A DNA stretch of 51,236 nt from an uncultured Hyphomicrobium sp. (GCF_902826555.1 NZ_CADEFI010000006.1:69723-120958); one strand, 5' to 3'; positions 1 to 9,991 are shown, counted from the first letter of the stretch. A program made the numbers and translations. Notes: a model not told the origin generated them from the letters alone.

Positions 1-8
1 CGGGAATT

Positions 9-1640
9 TCACCCGGCGATGGCCGCCCGATGCGTGACCTTGATATCGAAAGCCGCCGCGAGAAGTGCCTTTGTATAGTCGGCCTTTGGCGAATCGAAGA
101 TATCGGCGGCCGGTCCTTCCTCGACGACCCGGCCGTTTCGCATGACGATCACATAGTTGCAGAGCGCCCGCACCACCTTGAGGTCGTGGCTGATGAACAC
201 GTACGCGAGATCACGCTTGGCCTGCAAGTCTCGCAGGAGGTCGACGATCTGCGCCTGCACGCTCATGTCGAGAGCGCTGGTCGGCTCGTCGAGCACGATG
301 AATTTCGGCTCCAAGGCCATCGCCCGGGCAATCGCGATGCGCTGCCGTTGCCCACCGGAAAATTCGTGCGGATAGCGATCGAGCGCGGATGCGTCGAGAC
401 CCACCTCCTTGAGCGCGCGGGCCGCCTGCTCGCGACGCTGCGCCTCGGTCCATTCCGGCTTCTGGATCAGCAGCCCCTCCTCAATGATGCCGAAGATCGA
501 GAGACGAGGAGAGAGGGAGCCGTAGGGATCCTGGAACACCACCTGCATCTCGCGCCGGAGCGGACGCATCTCCTTGGACGACAGTCCATCGATGCGGCGA
601 CCCATGTAGACGATCGGCCCTTGCGACGAGATGAGCCGCAGGATGGCAAGCCCAAGCGTCGTCTTGCCGGATCCGGATTCGCCGACCACACCCACCGTCT
701 GCCCGGCGCGGATCTTGACCGAGAGACCGTCCACGGCCTTCACATGGTCCACCGTCTTCTGCAGAAAGCCACGCTTGATCGGAAACCAGACCTTCAGATC
801 CTGCGTCTCGGCGACGACCGGCGCGTCGGCATTGAAGGCCGGCGGATGTCCCTTGGGCTCGGCAGCAAGCAGATGGCGCGTATAGGGATGCTGCGGGGAG
901 TCGAAAAGCGCCTCCGTCGGCTGCTCTTCGACGATCAGCCCATTCTGCATCACGTAGACCCGCTCGGCCATCCGCCGCACGATGCCGAGATCGTGCGTGA
1001 TCAGCAGCATCGCCATGCCCATCTCGCGCTGAAGATTGCGCAAGAGTTCGAGGATCTGCGCCTGGATCGTCACGTCGAGCGCCGTCGTCGGCTCGTCGGC
1101 GATCAAGAGGTCCGGCTCGTTGGCGAGCGCCATGGCGATCATGACGCGTTGGCGCTGCCCACCGGAAAGCTGGTGCGGGAAGGCATCGAGCCGCTTCTCG
1201 GGCTCCGGGATGCCGACCTTGGCTAGAAGCTCGAGCACGCGCGTTCGCGCCGCCGCGCCAGTGATGCCGCGGTGCAGTCTCAGGATCTCGCCGACCTGCC
1301 GCTCGATCGTGTGTAGCGGATTGAGCGACGTCATCGGCTCCTGGAAGATCATCGAGATCCGCCCGCCGCGGATGCGCTTGAGCTCCGGCTCCGAAGCCGC
1401 GAGCAGGTCCTTGCCCTCGAAGAATATCTGCCCCGTCGGATGCGATGCCGCGGGATAAGGCAGCAGACGCAGGATCGAAAGCGCCGACACGGATTTCCCG
1501 CTGCCGGACTCGCCGACGAGCGCCACCGTCTCACCTTTGTTGATGCGGAAAGACACGCCCTTGACCGCCGTCGTCGTCCCGCCGTTCGCCCGGAACGCAA
1601 CGGAGAGGTTCTTGACGTTGACCAGCACCTCTTTCGACAT
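9..1640 (-). CDS. yejF: ABC transporter, fused dual ATPase subunit (YejF-type)
   Basis: Cytoplasmic ATPase that powers a peptide/microcin C-type importer. It is a 543-aa protein with two complete ABC domains in tandem: Walker A GESGSGKS near residue 43 and GESGSGKT near 320, signatures LSGGQRQR and FSGGQRQR, and Walker B segments LLIADEPT and FIVLDEPT. Each half ends with the oligopeptide-transport C-terminal extension (for example DSPQHPYTRHLL). I chose ATG 1640 because GAGGAG lies 8 nt upstream; a GTG at 1649 would add three residues but sits too close to that site. It follows yejE by about 12 nt and is the last gene of the yej operon inside the window. The fused two-domain form is typical of YejF, whereas Opp/Dpp systems use two separate ATPases. 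Substrate is inferred from family only. Confidence 0.93.
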   Translation of the reverse strand: MSKEVLVNVKNLSVAFRANGGTTTAVKGVSFRINKGETVALVGESGSGKSVSALSILRLLPYPAASHPTGQIFFEGKDLLAASEPELKRIRGGRISMIFQEPMTSLNPLHTIERQVGEILRLHRGITGAAARTRVLELLAKVGIPEPEKRLDAFPHQLSGGQRQRVMIAMALANEPDLLIADEPTTALDVTIQAQILELLRNLQREMGMAMLLITHDLGIVRRMAERVYVMQNGLIVEEQPTEALFDSPQHPYTRHLLAAEPKGHPPAFNADAPVVAETQDLKVWFPIKRGFLQKTVDHVKAVDGLSVKIRAGQTVGVVGESGSGKTTLGLAILRLISSQGPIVYMGRRIDGLSSKEMRPLRREMQVVFQDPYGSLSPRLSIFGIIEEGLLIQKPEWTEAQRREQAARALKEVGLDASALDRYPHEFSGGQRQRIAIARAMALEPKFIVLDEPTSALDMSVQAQIVDLLRDLQAKRDLAYVFISHDLKVVRALCNYVIVMRNGRVVEEGPAADIFDSPKADYTKALLAAAFDIKVTHRAAIAG

Positions 1641-1652
1641 CGCCCGCACTCC

Positions 1653-2891
1653 TCACGAAAAGGTTTTGCGGGGATCGAGCGCATCGCGAACCCCTTCGAA
1701 GATAAAGATCAGCAGCGACAGCATGATCGCGATCGAGAAGAACGCGCTGAGGCCCAGCCACGGAGCGTTGAGATCGCCCTTGCCTTGCAGCAGCAGCTCG
1801 CCGAGCGACGGCGAGCCCGGCGGCAAGCCCAATCCGAGGAAGTCGAGCGATGTGAGCGTCGTGATCGACCCGGAGAGCTGGAACGGCATGAAGGTGAGCG
1901 TCGCCACCGTGGCATTCGGCAACACGTGCTTCCACATGATCGTTCTGTCCGAAAGTCCCAGCGCCCGCGCCGCGCGCACGTACTCGAAATTGCGCGCGCG
2001 CAGGAACTCCGCCCGCACCACGCCGACCAGCGATGTCCACTGGAAGGCGAGCAGCACGAACAACAGCGTCCAGAACCCCGGCACCAGTACCGCGGCGATG
2101 ATGATCAGCACGTAGAGCGTCGGAATGTTGCCCCAGATCTCGAGGAAGCGCTGCAGGACGAGGTCGATCCAGCCGCCGTAGTATCCCTGCACCGCACCGG
2201 CCGCCACGCCGATCACGCTCGACAGCAGCGTCAGGATAAGGCCGAACAGCACCGAGATCCTGAACCCGTAGATCACGCGCGCCAGAACGTCTCGCCCTTG
2301 GTTGTCGAGCCCAAGCCAGTTCCAGTTGCCGATCGCCTGATAGCGCGCCATCTGATCCGGCGCCGCCTCGCACAACTTTGCACGCGCCGCCCATTGCGGC
2401 GGCGCCGGATAGCCGAGTCCGCCCTGTTGCTTTACGCCGTCCCGCTCCACGAAGCAGCGCCCGTCGGCGTCGACCCGGTTGGGATAATCCTTGTTGATGG
2501 TATCGTAGGAATAGCGGATCGGCGGCCAGAGCATCCAGCCGTTGGCCTCGATCTCGTCGATGATGACGGGATCGCGATAATCGGTCACCGCAAGAAAGCC
2601 GCCGAACTTCGATTCCGGATAGTCCACCAGCACCGGGAACAGCGTCTCACCCTTGTAGCGCGCGATCAGCGGCCGGTCGTTCGCGATTACCTCCGCGAAC
2701 AGCGTCAGGAAAAACAGGATCAGAAAGGCGACGAGGCTCCAGTAGCCCCGCCGGTTGTTCTTGAAGTTCGCCCAGCGCCGCTCGTTGATCGGCGAAAGAT
2801 CGAAGCGCGGCAGCATGCGCTGGAACAGGCCCGGGCGCACGGGATCGACCACCACCTTCTGCTCGACATCGTCTTCGCGCCGCGCGTCCAT
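1653..2891 (-). CDS. yejE: ABC transporter permease (YejE-type)
   Basis: Inner-membrane permease, 412 aa. One hydrophobic segment lies near residues 50–70 (SLVAFLILFFLTLFAEVI), followed by a periplasmic stretch of roughly 150 residues and then the transport domain with about five more helices. The EAA-type loop that contacts the ATPase reads YVRAARALGLSDRTIMWKHV, and the end LDPRKTF is typical of DppC/OppC permeases. The long periplasmic loop is the known difference between YejE and shorter DppC proteins. ATG 2891 has GGAGG 9 nt upstream, inside the end of yejB, which indicates translational coupling. It pairs with YejB as the heterodimeric channel. Confidence 0.93.
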   Translation of the reverse strand: MDARREDDVEQKVVVDPVRPGLFQRMLPRFDLSPINERRWANFKNNRRGYWSLVAFLILFFLTLFAEVIANDRPLIARYKGETLFPVLVDYPESKFGGFLAVTDYRDPVIIDEIEANGWMLWPPIRYSYDTINKDYPNRVDADGRCFVERDGVKQQGGLGYPAPPQWAARAKLCEAAPDQMARYQAIGNWNWLGLDNQGRDVLARVIYGFRISVLFGLILTLLSSVIGVAAGAVQGYYGGWIDLVLQRFLEIWGNIPTLYVLIIIAAVLVPGFWTLLFVLLAFQWTSLVGVVRAEFLRARNFEYVRAARALGLSDRTIMWKHVLPNATVATLTFMPFQLSGSITTLTSLDFLGLGLPPGSPSLGELLLQGKGDLNAPWLGLSAFFSIAIMLSLLIFIFEGVRDALDPRKTFS

Positions 2892-2895
2892 GGGG

Positions 2896-4014
2896 CTAGA
2901 CCTCCCGGCTTTCGAAGTCGATGCGCGGATCGACCAGCGTATAGATGAAATCGGTCACCACGTTCACCACGAGCCCCATCAGTGCGAAGATGTAGAGCGT
3001 TGCGAACACCACCGCATAGTCGCGCTTGATGGCGCTCTCGAAGCCGAGCAAGCCCAGGCCGTCGAGCGAGAACACTGTCTCGATGAGCAGCGCGCCGGAG
3101 AAGAAAGCGCCGATGAACGCCCCCGGGAATCCGGCGATGATCAACAGCATGGCATTGCGGAAGATGTGTCCATAAAGCACCTCGCGCTCGCCGAGCCCTT
3201 TCGATCGCGCCGTAATGACGTACTGCTTGCGGATCTCGTCCAGAAAGCTGTTCTTGGTGAGAAAGGCCATCGTCGTGAAGGCCCCGAGCGACATGGCGAT
3301 GATGGGCAGCGTCAGGTGCCAGAAATAGTCGATCGTCTTGCCGACGAGCGAAAGCTGCTCCCAGTTGTCGGACGTGAGCCCCCGCGACGGGAACCACTGG
3401 AAGAACGAGGAGCCCGCGAACACGATGAGAAGCAACACGGCGATCAGGAAACCCGGCACCGCATAGCCGACGATGAGCACCGTGCTGGTCCAGGTATCGA
3501 ACGGCTCTCCATCGCGCACGGCCTTGCGGATCCCGAGCGGGATCGAGATGAAGTACGTGATCAGCGTCATCCAGAGTCCGAGCGAAATCGAGACCGGCAT
3601 CTTCTCCTTGACCAGCTCGATCACCGAAACGTCGCGGAAATAGCTCTTCCCGAAATCGAACATCAGGTAGTTTTTCATCATGAGCAGAAACCGCTCATGA
3701 GCCGGCTTGTCGAAGCCGAACTGCTTCTCGAGGCTCTTGATGAACTCGGGATCGAGACCCTGCGCCCCGCGATACTTCGACGTGACGCTGTCGCCGGCAC
3801 CTTGACCGATCTGGGACTGACTGCCGCCGCCGAGCGTATCGCGCCCGCCGCCGCCCAACCGGTCGGAGATCGACGTATCGCTGCCGGTGAGCTTGGCGAT
3901 CATCTGCTCCACCGGTCCGCCGGGTGCGAACTGCACGATGACGAAGCTGATCAGCATGATGCCGATCATCGTCGGGATGATGAGAAGCGTTCGTTTTAGG
4001 AGATAGGCAGCCAT
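2896..4014 (-). CDS. yejB: ABC transporter permease (YejB-type)
   Basis: Inner-membrane permease, 372 aa. The N-terminus AAYLLKRTLLIIPTMIGIML is the usual first helix of DppB/OppB-type permeases, with the conserved FVIVQFAPGGPVEQ right after it. The EAA loop is present (YVITARSKGLGEREVLYGHI) and the protein ends in DPRIDFESREV. A glycine/serine-rich stretch near residues 50–75 precedes the larger periplasmic segment seen in YejB proteins. It lies 4 nt from yejE and about 75 nt from yejA2, so it is transcribed with both. Confidence 0.93.
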   Translation of the reverse strand: MAAYLLKRTLLIIPTMIGIMLISFVIVQFAPGGPVEQMIAKLTGSDTSISDRLGGGGRDTLGGGSQSQIGQGAGDSVTSKYRGAQGLDPEFIKSLEKQFGFDKPAHERFLLMMKNYLMFDFGKSYFRDVSVIELVKEKMPVSISLGLWMTLITYFISIPLGIRKAVRDGEPFDTWTSTVLIVGYAVPGFLIAVLLLIVFAGSSFFQWFPSRGLTSDNWEQLSLVGKTIDYFWHLTLPIIAMSLGAFTTMAFLTKNSFLDEIRKQYVITARSKGLGEREVLYGHIFRNAMLLIIAGFPGAFIGAFFSGALLIETVFSLDGLGLLGFESAIKRDYAVVFATLYIFALMGLVVNVVTDFIYTLVDPRIDFESREV

Positions 4015-4089
4015 CGTATGATCATATCCCCATTCGCCCGCAGCGCGTCAAACATCGGCTAACGTCTGCGTTGTCTCCTGCTGGGAGGG

Positions 4090-5925
4090 CTACTTCCGCT
4101 CCGCCAGCGCTTTGTCTTTGGCGGCGTCGTACCACCATGTTTCGAGCGCGCCGCGCTCATACTTGGGTTTTACCTCGGGCCACGAGAACTTGTCCCAGAA
4201 CGCCAGATTGTGAGCGCCTTTGTACCATTGCGGTACCCAGTAGTAGCCGGCCCTCAGCACCCGGTCGGCCGCCCGCGTCGCCGTCTCGAGCTCCGCGCGC
4301 GATTTCGCCGCAACGACCTTGTCGATGAGCTGATCGAGCACCGGATCGGCAATCCCGGCCAGATTGAAGCTGCCCTTGGTCTCCGCCGACTGGGAGCTCC
4401 AGTAGTTCTTCAGCTCGACACCGGGCGTCAGCCGCAACGCATAACGCTGTGTCGTGAGATCGAAATCGAAGTCCTTGATCCTGCGTTCGTACTGCGCATC
4501 ATCGACCATGCGGATGGTGGCATCGACACCGATCGCGCGCAGATTTTTGACGTACGGCGCCGCGATCCGTTCAAAGGTCGGGGAATCGATCAGCACTTCG
4601 ACCGAAAGCGGCTGCCCCGCCGCGTTGCGCACGCCTTCCGGCGTCTGCGTCCATCCGGCATCCGACAGAAGCTTCACCGCTTGCCGCAGTTGCTCGCGGT
4701 TATTGCCGCTGCCGTCCGTGACTGGCGGCGACACCGGCTCGCCAAATACGGCCGCCGGCAGCTTGTCGCGGAACGGCTCGAGCAGCTTGAGCTCCTCGGG
4801 CGAAGGCGGACCGACGGCCTTGAGATCCGAGTTCTCGAAGTAGCTCGCCGTGCGCGTATAGAGCTTGAAGAAAAGCTTCTGGTTGCTCCACTCGAAATCG
4901 AAGGCGAGGCCGAGCGCCTGGCGCACGCGCACGTCCTTGAATTTCTCTCGGCGCGTATTGATGAAGAACCCTTGCGCACCCGAAGGCCGCTCGTCCGGCA
5001 GCGTGAGCAGCTTGACGCGCCCATCTTTCACCGGCTTGCGGTCATAGCCCGTTGCCCAGTCTTTGGATGTGAACTCCTCACGGAAATCGATGTTGCCCGC
5101 GAGCAGCCCTTCGAGCTCGAGCGGGCGGTCGCGATAATACTCGTAACGCACCTCGTCGAAATTGTACTGACCGACGTTGACGGGCAAATCCTTCGCCCAA
5201 TAGTCCGACCGCCGGACATAGGTGACGTAGGTCCCGGCCTTGAATGGCCCGACCTTGTAGGGACCCGACCCGAGCGGCGGCTCGAGCGACGTCTTTTCGA
5301 AGTCGTGCGCCGTGTAGTAGGCCTTCGACAGGATCGGCAGCGTCGCCACCGCGATCGGAAGATCGCGAACCAGCGTCCCCTGGAACGTGAACCGAACCGT
5401 GTGCGGGTCGAGCGCCTCGGCCGATTTCACGTCGCGGATCGGGATAGCGAGCGCAGGATGCCCCTTGGCTTTGATGGTCTCGAGCGAAAAGGCGACATCC
5501 TCGGCGGTCAATGGCGACCCGTCGGCGAACTTGGCCTCGGGCCGCATCTTGAACGTCGCCGACATTCCGTCGGGTGCCACGTCTGCCGTCTCCGCCACGA
5601 GCCCATAGACCGCGTCCGGCTCGTCGTTGGCGCGCACCATCAGGCTGTCGAAGCAGAGCTCCATGCCCTGCGCCGTGTCGCCCTTGAGGATGAACATGTT
5701 GAAGCTGTCGAAGGTCGTGACGCCCCCGGGTCCGATCTGCGAAGCCTTGCCGCCCTTGGGCGCGTCCGGATTGACGTAGTCGAAATGCTTGAAATCCGCG
5801 GGATACTTGAGATCGCCGAACACCGACAAGCCGTGCCGCGGCTCGGCGTGGAGCGGCGCCGCTGCAGCGAACCCGAGAGTGAGGAAGAGCGCGAGACCTG
5901 CTCGCCCGGAGCCGAAAGCTTTCAT
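4090..5925 (-). CDS. yejA: Extracellular solute-binding protein, family 5 (second YejA)
   Basis: Periplasmic peptide-binding protein of the Yej importer, about 611 aa from ATG 5925. That start gives a clean signal peptide (KAFGSGRAGLALFLTLGFAA, cut near PLHA-EP) and has a GGGGGG ribosome-binding stretch 3 nt upstream. ATG 5961 (ATGA overlap with the stop of the preceding gene) and ATG 5952 are in frame and would lengthen the cytoplasmic n-region by 9–12 residues. SBP_bac_5 hallmarks are present: YPADFKHFDYVNPDAPKGG at the mature N-terminus, GSGPYKV, and AFDFEW. It is clearly paralogous to the preceding gene (NPDAPKGG, LPVxxGQYNFDE and NTRREKFKDxRVRQA shared) but diverged. One permease pair with two receptors suggests a broadened peptide range. 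Confidence 0.9.
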   Translation of the reverse strand: MKAFGSGRAGLALFLTLGFAAAAPLHAEPRHGLSVFGDLKYPADFKHFDYVNPDAPKGGKASQIGPGGVTTFDSFNMFILKGDTAQGMELCFDSLMVRANDEPDAVYGLVAETADVAPDGMSATFKMRPEAKFADGSPLTAEDVAFSLETIKAKGHPALAIPIRDVKSAEALDPHTVRFTFQGTLVRDLPIAVATLPILSKAYYTAHDFEKTSLEPPLGSGPYKVGPFKAGTYVTYVRRSDYWAKDLPVNVGQYNFDEVRYEYYRDRPLELEGLLAGNIDFREEFTSKDWATGYDRKPVKDGRVKLLTLPDERPSGAQGFFINTRREKFKDVRVRQALGLAFDFEWSNQKLFFKLYTRTASYFENSDLKAVGPPSPEELKLLEPFRDKLPAAVFGEPVSPPVTDGSGNNREQLRQAVKLLSDAGWTQTPEGVRNAAGQPLSVEVLIDSPTFERIAAPYVKNLRAIGVDATIRMVDDAQYERRIKDFDFDLTTQRYALRLTPGVELKNYWSSQSAETKGSFNLAGIADPVLDQLIDKVVAAKSRAELETATRAADRVLRAGYYWVPQWYKGAHNLAFWDKFSWPEVKPKYERGALETWWYDAAKDKALAERK

Positions 5926-5957
5926 CTGCCCCCCACGAGACCGCGCGCCCATCGTCG

Positions 5958-7958
5958 TCATTTCCTGTGCGCGGAAAGCGCCTGCTCTTTCGCAGGATCG
6001 ACCCACCACACCTGCGAGAATGCGCTCGTCAGAGACGGTAGCTTCTCGGGCCGGCCGAACATATCCCACGTCGCGAGCCACTCGTAGGGATTGTACCACT
6101 GCGGCACCACATAGTGGCCCCACAAGAGAACCCGGTCCAGCGCACGCGTGTGCGCCACCACCTCGTCACGATCCTTGGCCTGCACCAGCTCCTCGATCAG
6201 CGCATCGATGACCGGGCTCTTGATACCGATCGTGTTGCGGCTGCCCTCCTGATCGGCAGCAGCCGATCCCCAGTAGTCGCGCTGCTCGTTGCCCGGCGAG
6301 TTTGACTGCGGGAAGCTGTCGACGACGATATCGAAATCGAAACTACGCTCCCGCTGCTGGTACTGCGCCGGATCGACGACGCGAATGGTCGCCTGCACGC
6401 CGATCTTCGACAGATTCGAGATGTAGTGGGCGACGTGCTTCTGGAAGGCGTCGTCGCCGAGCAGGAATTCGACCGAGAACGGCTCGCCCTTGGCATTGCG
6501 CAGTACCGTCTGCGTCTTTGCCGACCCCAGTCCGATCGCACGCCCGACCTTGCAGAACGTGCCGCAGTCGGGATCCGCGACCTCCTCCTGGCGCACCTCC
6601 CAACCGGCTTCCTTGAACAGCCTCATCGCCTCGGCAAGGTTCTTGCGCAGATCGTCCCGCGACGCGAACGTCGGGTTCTTCCACTCAGTCGTGAACACTT
6701 CCGGCGGAAGATCCTTTTCGTGCTTCTTCAGGATCTCGAGCTCGCGCCCTTGCGGCAGCCCCTTCGCGGCCAGCTCCGAATTGTCGAAATAGCTGGCGAC
6801 CCGCGTGTACTGTCCGAACAGCACCGATCTGTTGAGATCCTCGAAGTCGAACGCGTAGTTGAAAGCTTGGCGCACGCGCGGATCTTTGAACTTCTCGCGC
6901 CGCGTGTTGAACGCGAAGCCCTGCATGCGCGCCACGCCTTGGGTCGGGATGGCTTCCTTCTTCACGAAGCCCTTCTGGATGGCGTCGAAGTTGAACTGCG
7001 TCGCCCACGCGCTCGCCATGCGCTCGCGCCACATGTCGGCGCGGCCCGCCTTGAAGTCCTCGAAGGCCGCCGTACGGTCGCGGAAATACTGGAAGCGCAT
7101 CTCGTCGAAGTTGTACTGCCCGATCATGACAGGCAGATCCTTCGCCCAGTAGTCCTTGACGCGTTCGAGCACGATGCGGCTGCCGGGGCTGAATTCCTTG
7201 ATCTTGTACGGCCCCGACCCCAGAGGCACTTCGAGCGTGCTCTTGGTCAAGTCGCGCGGCTCGCCGTTCTTTCCGGTCGCCTCCCAATAGTGCTTCGGCA
7301 GGATCGGCAGCTGACCGAGAATTTGCGGCAGCTCGCGGTTGCCGGTCTGGTCGAATGTGAAGGTCACCTCGTGGTCACCGGTCTTCTCGGCCTTGACCAC
7401 GTTCTTGTAGTAGCGGCCGCGCATGGGATCGGCCTTCTTCAGCGCCTCGAGGCTGAAGATCACGTCTTCAGGCGTAATCGGCTTGCCGTCGTGAAAGCGC
7501 GCTTCCGGCCTCAACCCGAACTTCGCCCACGCGATGTCCGGAGGATAGGAGACCCACTCGGCCACGAGGCCGTACTCGGTCGACTCTTCGTCGGGGCTTC
7601 CGGTCATCAGCGAGTCATAGATCGACGACGATCCCACGGCCGGCACGCCCTGCACCGAGAAGGGATTGAGGGAGTCGAACGTCCCTTCGACGGTGAAGCG
7701 CACCACGCCGCCCTTGGGCGCATCCGGATTGACCCAGCCGAAATGCTTGAAGTCCGGTCCGTAGTTCGGCTCTCCGATCAGCGAAAGCGCACGGTGTTTC
7801 GGCAGCTCCACCGCAGGAGCCGCGGGCTGCGCGCCGCCGGCATCTTGCGCCATCGCGAAACTGCTTGAGACGACGGCTATGGCCAGAGCGGCAAAGACCG
7901 GAAGCAGGAACGTCGTTCGCCGTTCAACCATGTCTCGTACAGCCATCGTCACCTTCAT
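5958..7958 (-). CDS. yejA: Extracellular solute-binding protein, family 5 (first YejA)
   Basis: Periplasmic substrate-binding protein, up to 666 aa, first gene of the yej operon. The N-terminus has a charged n-region and a hydrophobic core (TFLLPVFAALAIAVVSSSFA) with cleavage likely after AMA. Alternative ATGs lie at 7946 and 7931; the one at 7946 has AAGGTG just upstream and may be the true start. Family 5 features include HFGWVNPDAPKGG, VPLGSGPYKI and YAFDFEDLN. A cysteine pair in DPDCGTFCKVG near residue 500 is absent from its paralogue and could form a disulfide. Its stop overlaps an ATG of the next gene. It heads the operon, so a promoter is expected in 7959–8240, where I see no clear hexamers. 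Confidence 0.9.
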   Translation of the reverse strand: MKVTMAVRDMVERRTTFLLPVFAALAIAVVSSSFAMAQDAGGAQPAAPAVELPKHRALSLIGEPNYGPDFKHFGWVNPDAPKGGVVRFTVEGTFDSLNPFSVQGVPAVGSSSIYDSLMTGSPDEESTEYGLVAEWVSYPPDIAWAKFGLRPEARFHDGKPITPEDVIFSLEALKKADPMRGRYYKNVVKAEKTGDHEVTFTFDQTGNRELPQILGQLPILPKHYWEATGKNGEPRDLTKSTLEVPLGSGPYKIKEFSPGSRIVLERVKDYWAKDLPVMIGQYNFDEMRFQYFRDRTAAFEDFKAGRADMWRERMASAWATQFNFDAIQKGFVKKEAIPTQGVARMQGFAFNTRREKFKDPRVRQAFNYAFDFEDLNRSVLFGQYTRVASYFDNSELAAKGLPQGRELEILKKHEKDLPPEVFTTEWKNPTFASRDDLRKNLAEAMRLFKEAGWEVRQEEVADPDCGTFCKVGRAIGLGSAKTQTVLRNAKGEPFSVEFLLGDDAFQKHVAHYISNLSKIGVQATIRVVDPAQYQQRERSFDFDIVVDSFPQSNSPGNEQRDYWGSAAADQEGSRNTIGIKSPVIDALIEELVQAKDRDEVVAHTRALDRVLLWGHYVVPQWYNPYEWLATWDMFGRPEKLPSLTSAFSQVWWVDPAKEQALSAHRK

Positions 7959-8240
7959 CCCGTGTCAGGAAAGAGCGGCACCACCGGCATCGGCGCGCCG
8001 CCGCCGCGAAAGCCCGCCCGCCGCAGAGAGCGAACCCCAGGAAGGTTCAGTTCCTAGCACGCCACGACCCGAATTCGGATTAAAGATCGGCAAGATGGCA
8101 GGCGCCAGCGACCCCCGAGGCACCGGGCGGAACCGCCGGAAATCTCGCGAGAAAATGGCCCGTCGGTAGACACGGCGTATCCCATGTCGGAGGGCAGCGG
8201 CACGCCCGCCGCAACGAGGAGAGCGCCTATCCGCCTCATC

Positions 8241-8804
8241 CTAGGGCAGCGGCGGCGGATTGTCCGAGAGCGTATCGATGTAGGCGATGAGATCCGCAAG
8301 CTCTCCGGTATCCGAGATGCCCTTGAAAATCATCTTGGTTCCCGGCACGAATTCGGTCGGTTTGTGGATGAAATGCGCGAGATCCTCGAAGGTCCAGGCA
8401 CCCTTCTTGTTCTTCATCGCCTCCGAGTAGCCGGCGAAGTCGGCGCGCGTGCCACGCTCGCGGCCGATCACGCCCCAAAGGTTGGGGCCGACCTTGCTCG
8501 CGGAGGCTTTGTCTGCCGTATGGCAGGTCTGGCAAGCTTTGAAGATGCCTTTGCCATTCTCGGGGTTGGCCCCCTTGAGGGCCGCCACCACCGTCGCGGG
8601 ATCGAACGCGGCTGGCGCTGCAGCACCCTCCGCCCCTGCAGGAGCCGCAGCCTCGGTCGCGGCCGGAAGCGCATAGCCGTCCTTCACCTCGTGATGGTGA
8701 TGCCCCTGGCGAGCAAGGTCGATGAACGTCTTCGGCAGGAAGATCACGAGAAGGGCCGCCAGAACACCGCCCGCGATTTTGCTCAGTTCGAAAGAGTCTA
8801 TCAT
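8241..8804 (-). CDS. Membrane-anchored class I cytochrome c (CycM/c552-like)
   Basis: Electron carrier on the periplasmic face of the inner membrane, 187 aa. An uncleaved N-terminal anchor (KIAGGVLAALLVIFLPKTF, residues 9–27) is followed by a His cluster (GHHHHE), an Ala/Pro-rich linker to about residue 85, then a cytochrome c domain. The haem site is CQTCH near residue 96 and the distal Met ligand lies in PGTKMIFKG, followed by the C-terminal helix ADLIAYIDTLSD. In alphaproteobacteria such proteins pass electrons from the bc1 complex to aa3 oxidase. ATG 8804 has AGGTGA 5 nt upstream. It stands alone, divergent from kdsB. Confidence 0.92.
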   Translation of the reverse strand: MIDSFELSKIAGGVLAALLVIFLPKTFIDLARQGHHHHEVKDGYALPAATEAAAPAGAEGAAAPAAFDPATVVAALKGANPENGKGIFKACQTCHTADKASASKVGPNLWGVIGRERGTRADFAGYSEAMKNKKGAWTFEDLAHFIHKPTEFVPGTKMIFKGISDTGELADLIAYIDTLSDNPPPLP

Positions 8805-9145
8805 CTCGTCACCTGCCCCTGCCGCCGCTCATCGATCCCGACATCGAAAGGTCCGTATTAGTTAATGGCAAATATGAAGGTGTCGTTTCAACCCCGATTT
8901 GGTCTCGTCCCACCCTCATCAGCCATCCGTCGGCGTTACCGATCGGACGCATCTACAAGACGCTTGCCATGCCTTGCAACCCCGCGCACCCCCGGTCTAC
9001 AGCTCTTTGCCTATCGCGGGCTGACGCCACGTACCGAATCCGGGCTGAACCGCACCCAGCATACGGAAGCGCGGCTCCCCATCCATAGGGCCAAATGTCC
9101 GCTAAACCCGACTTTGCCGGTCGGCGGACCGTCGAGAGACTGAGA
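8805..9145. other. Divergent intergenic region between cytochrome c and kdsB
   Basis: This 341-bp gap separates divergent genes and must hold both promoters. I see no convincing sigma-70 hexamer pair, hairpin or small gene with a ribosome-binding site. The reading frames that cross it look like random high-GC frames. Confidence 0.4.
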
Positions 9146-9892
9146 ATGACGAGAACCCTGATCATCATTCCCGCGCGCATGGCCTCGACCCGCCTGCCGG
9201 ATAAGCCGTTGGCGGACATCGAGGGCGAGCCGATGATCGTGCGCGTCTGGCGCCAGGCTCATGCCGCCGAGATGGGCCGCGTCGTCGTCGCCGCCGACGC
9301 CGAGGAGATCTGTAACGTCGTCCGCGCCGCGGGAGGCGAGGCCTTGATGACGCGTCCGGACCACGCATCGGGATCCGACCGCATCTTCGAGGCGTTGAGT
9401 CGTGTCGACCCGGATGCCGAAGCCGAAATCGTCGTCAACGTGCAGGGCGACCTCCCGACAATCGATCCGGCCCTCATCCGCTCCTGCGCCGCGTTGCTGG
9501 AGGCCAAGGGTCCGCACATTGCCACGCTTGCCGCCGCGATTACCGAGCCCGAGGAGCGTACCAACCCTAACGTCGTCAAGGTTGTCGGCACGCCGCTCCC
9601 GGAGAAAAACCGCCTGCGCGCGCTCTATTTCACGCGGGCCACCGCGCCCCACGGCGATGGCCCCCTTTACCATCACATCGGCCTCTACGCTTACCGGCGC
9701 ACGGCGCTCGAGCGCTTCATTTCTCTGCCGCCGTCTCACCTCGAAAAACGCGAGCGCCTGGAGCAGCTCCGGGCCCTCGAGGACGGCATGCGCATCGACG
9801 TGGCCGTCGTTGACACCGTTCCCCTCGGTGTCGATACTCCGGCCGACCTCAGCCGGGCGCGCCAGCTCGTCAAAAAGGCGCGTCGGGCATGA
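9146..9892 (+). CDS. kdsB: 3-deoxy-manno-octulosonate cytidylyltransferase
   Basis: Makes CMP-Kdo from CTP and Kdo, the activation step before Kdo is added to lipid A; cytoplasmic. The protein is 248 aa, the usual length. The nucleotide-binding start [18 protein letters not shown] is classic, followed by [25 protein letters not shown] and [11 protein letters not shown], and near the end [15 protein letters not shown] 9146 places the IPARMAS motif at residue 8, as in other KdsB proteins; the frame is open further upstream but lacks conserved sequence. It is followed 99 nt later by pheA on the same strand. Confidence 0.95.
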   Translation: MTRTLIIIPARMASTRLPDKPLADIEGEPMIVRVWRQAHAAEMGRVVVAADAEEICNVVRAAGGEALMTRPDHASGSDRIFEALSRVDPDAEAEIVVNVQGDLPTIDPALIRSCAALLEAKGPHIATLAAAITEPEERTNPNVVKVVGTPLPEKNRLRALYFTRATAPHGDGPLYHHIGLYAYRRTALERFISLPPSHLEKRERLEQLRALEDGMRIDVAVVDTVPLGVDTPADLSRARQLVKKARRA

Positions 9893-9991
9893 TCTTTCCC
9901 ACCTTCGACACGTCGCCCGGCAGCGTCGAGGCCTAGGCCCGGTCACGCTGCGCCTGCATACGTTCCTTTCGCTTTTTCGAGCCAGACACCC

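Noticed and set aside
8054-8299. Small minus-strand ORF between yejA1 and cytochrome c
   Set aside because: Overlaps the end of the cytochrome gene; Arg-rich shadow composition.
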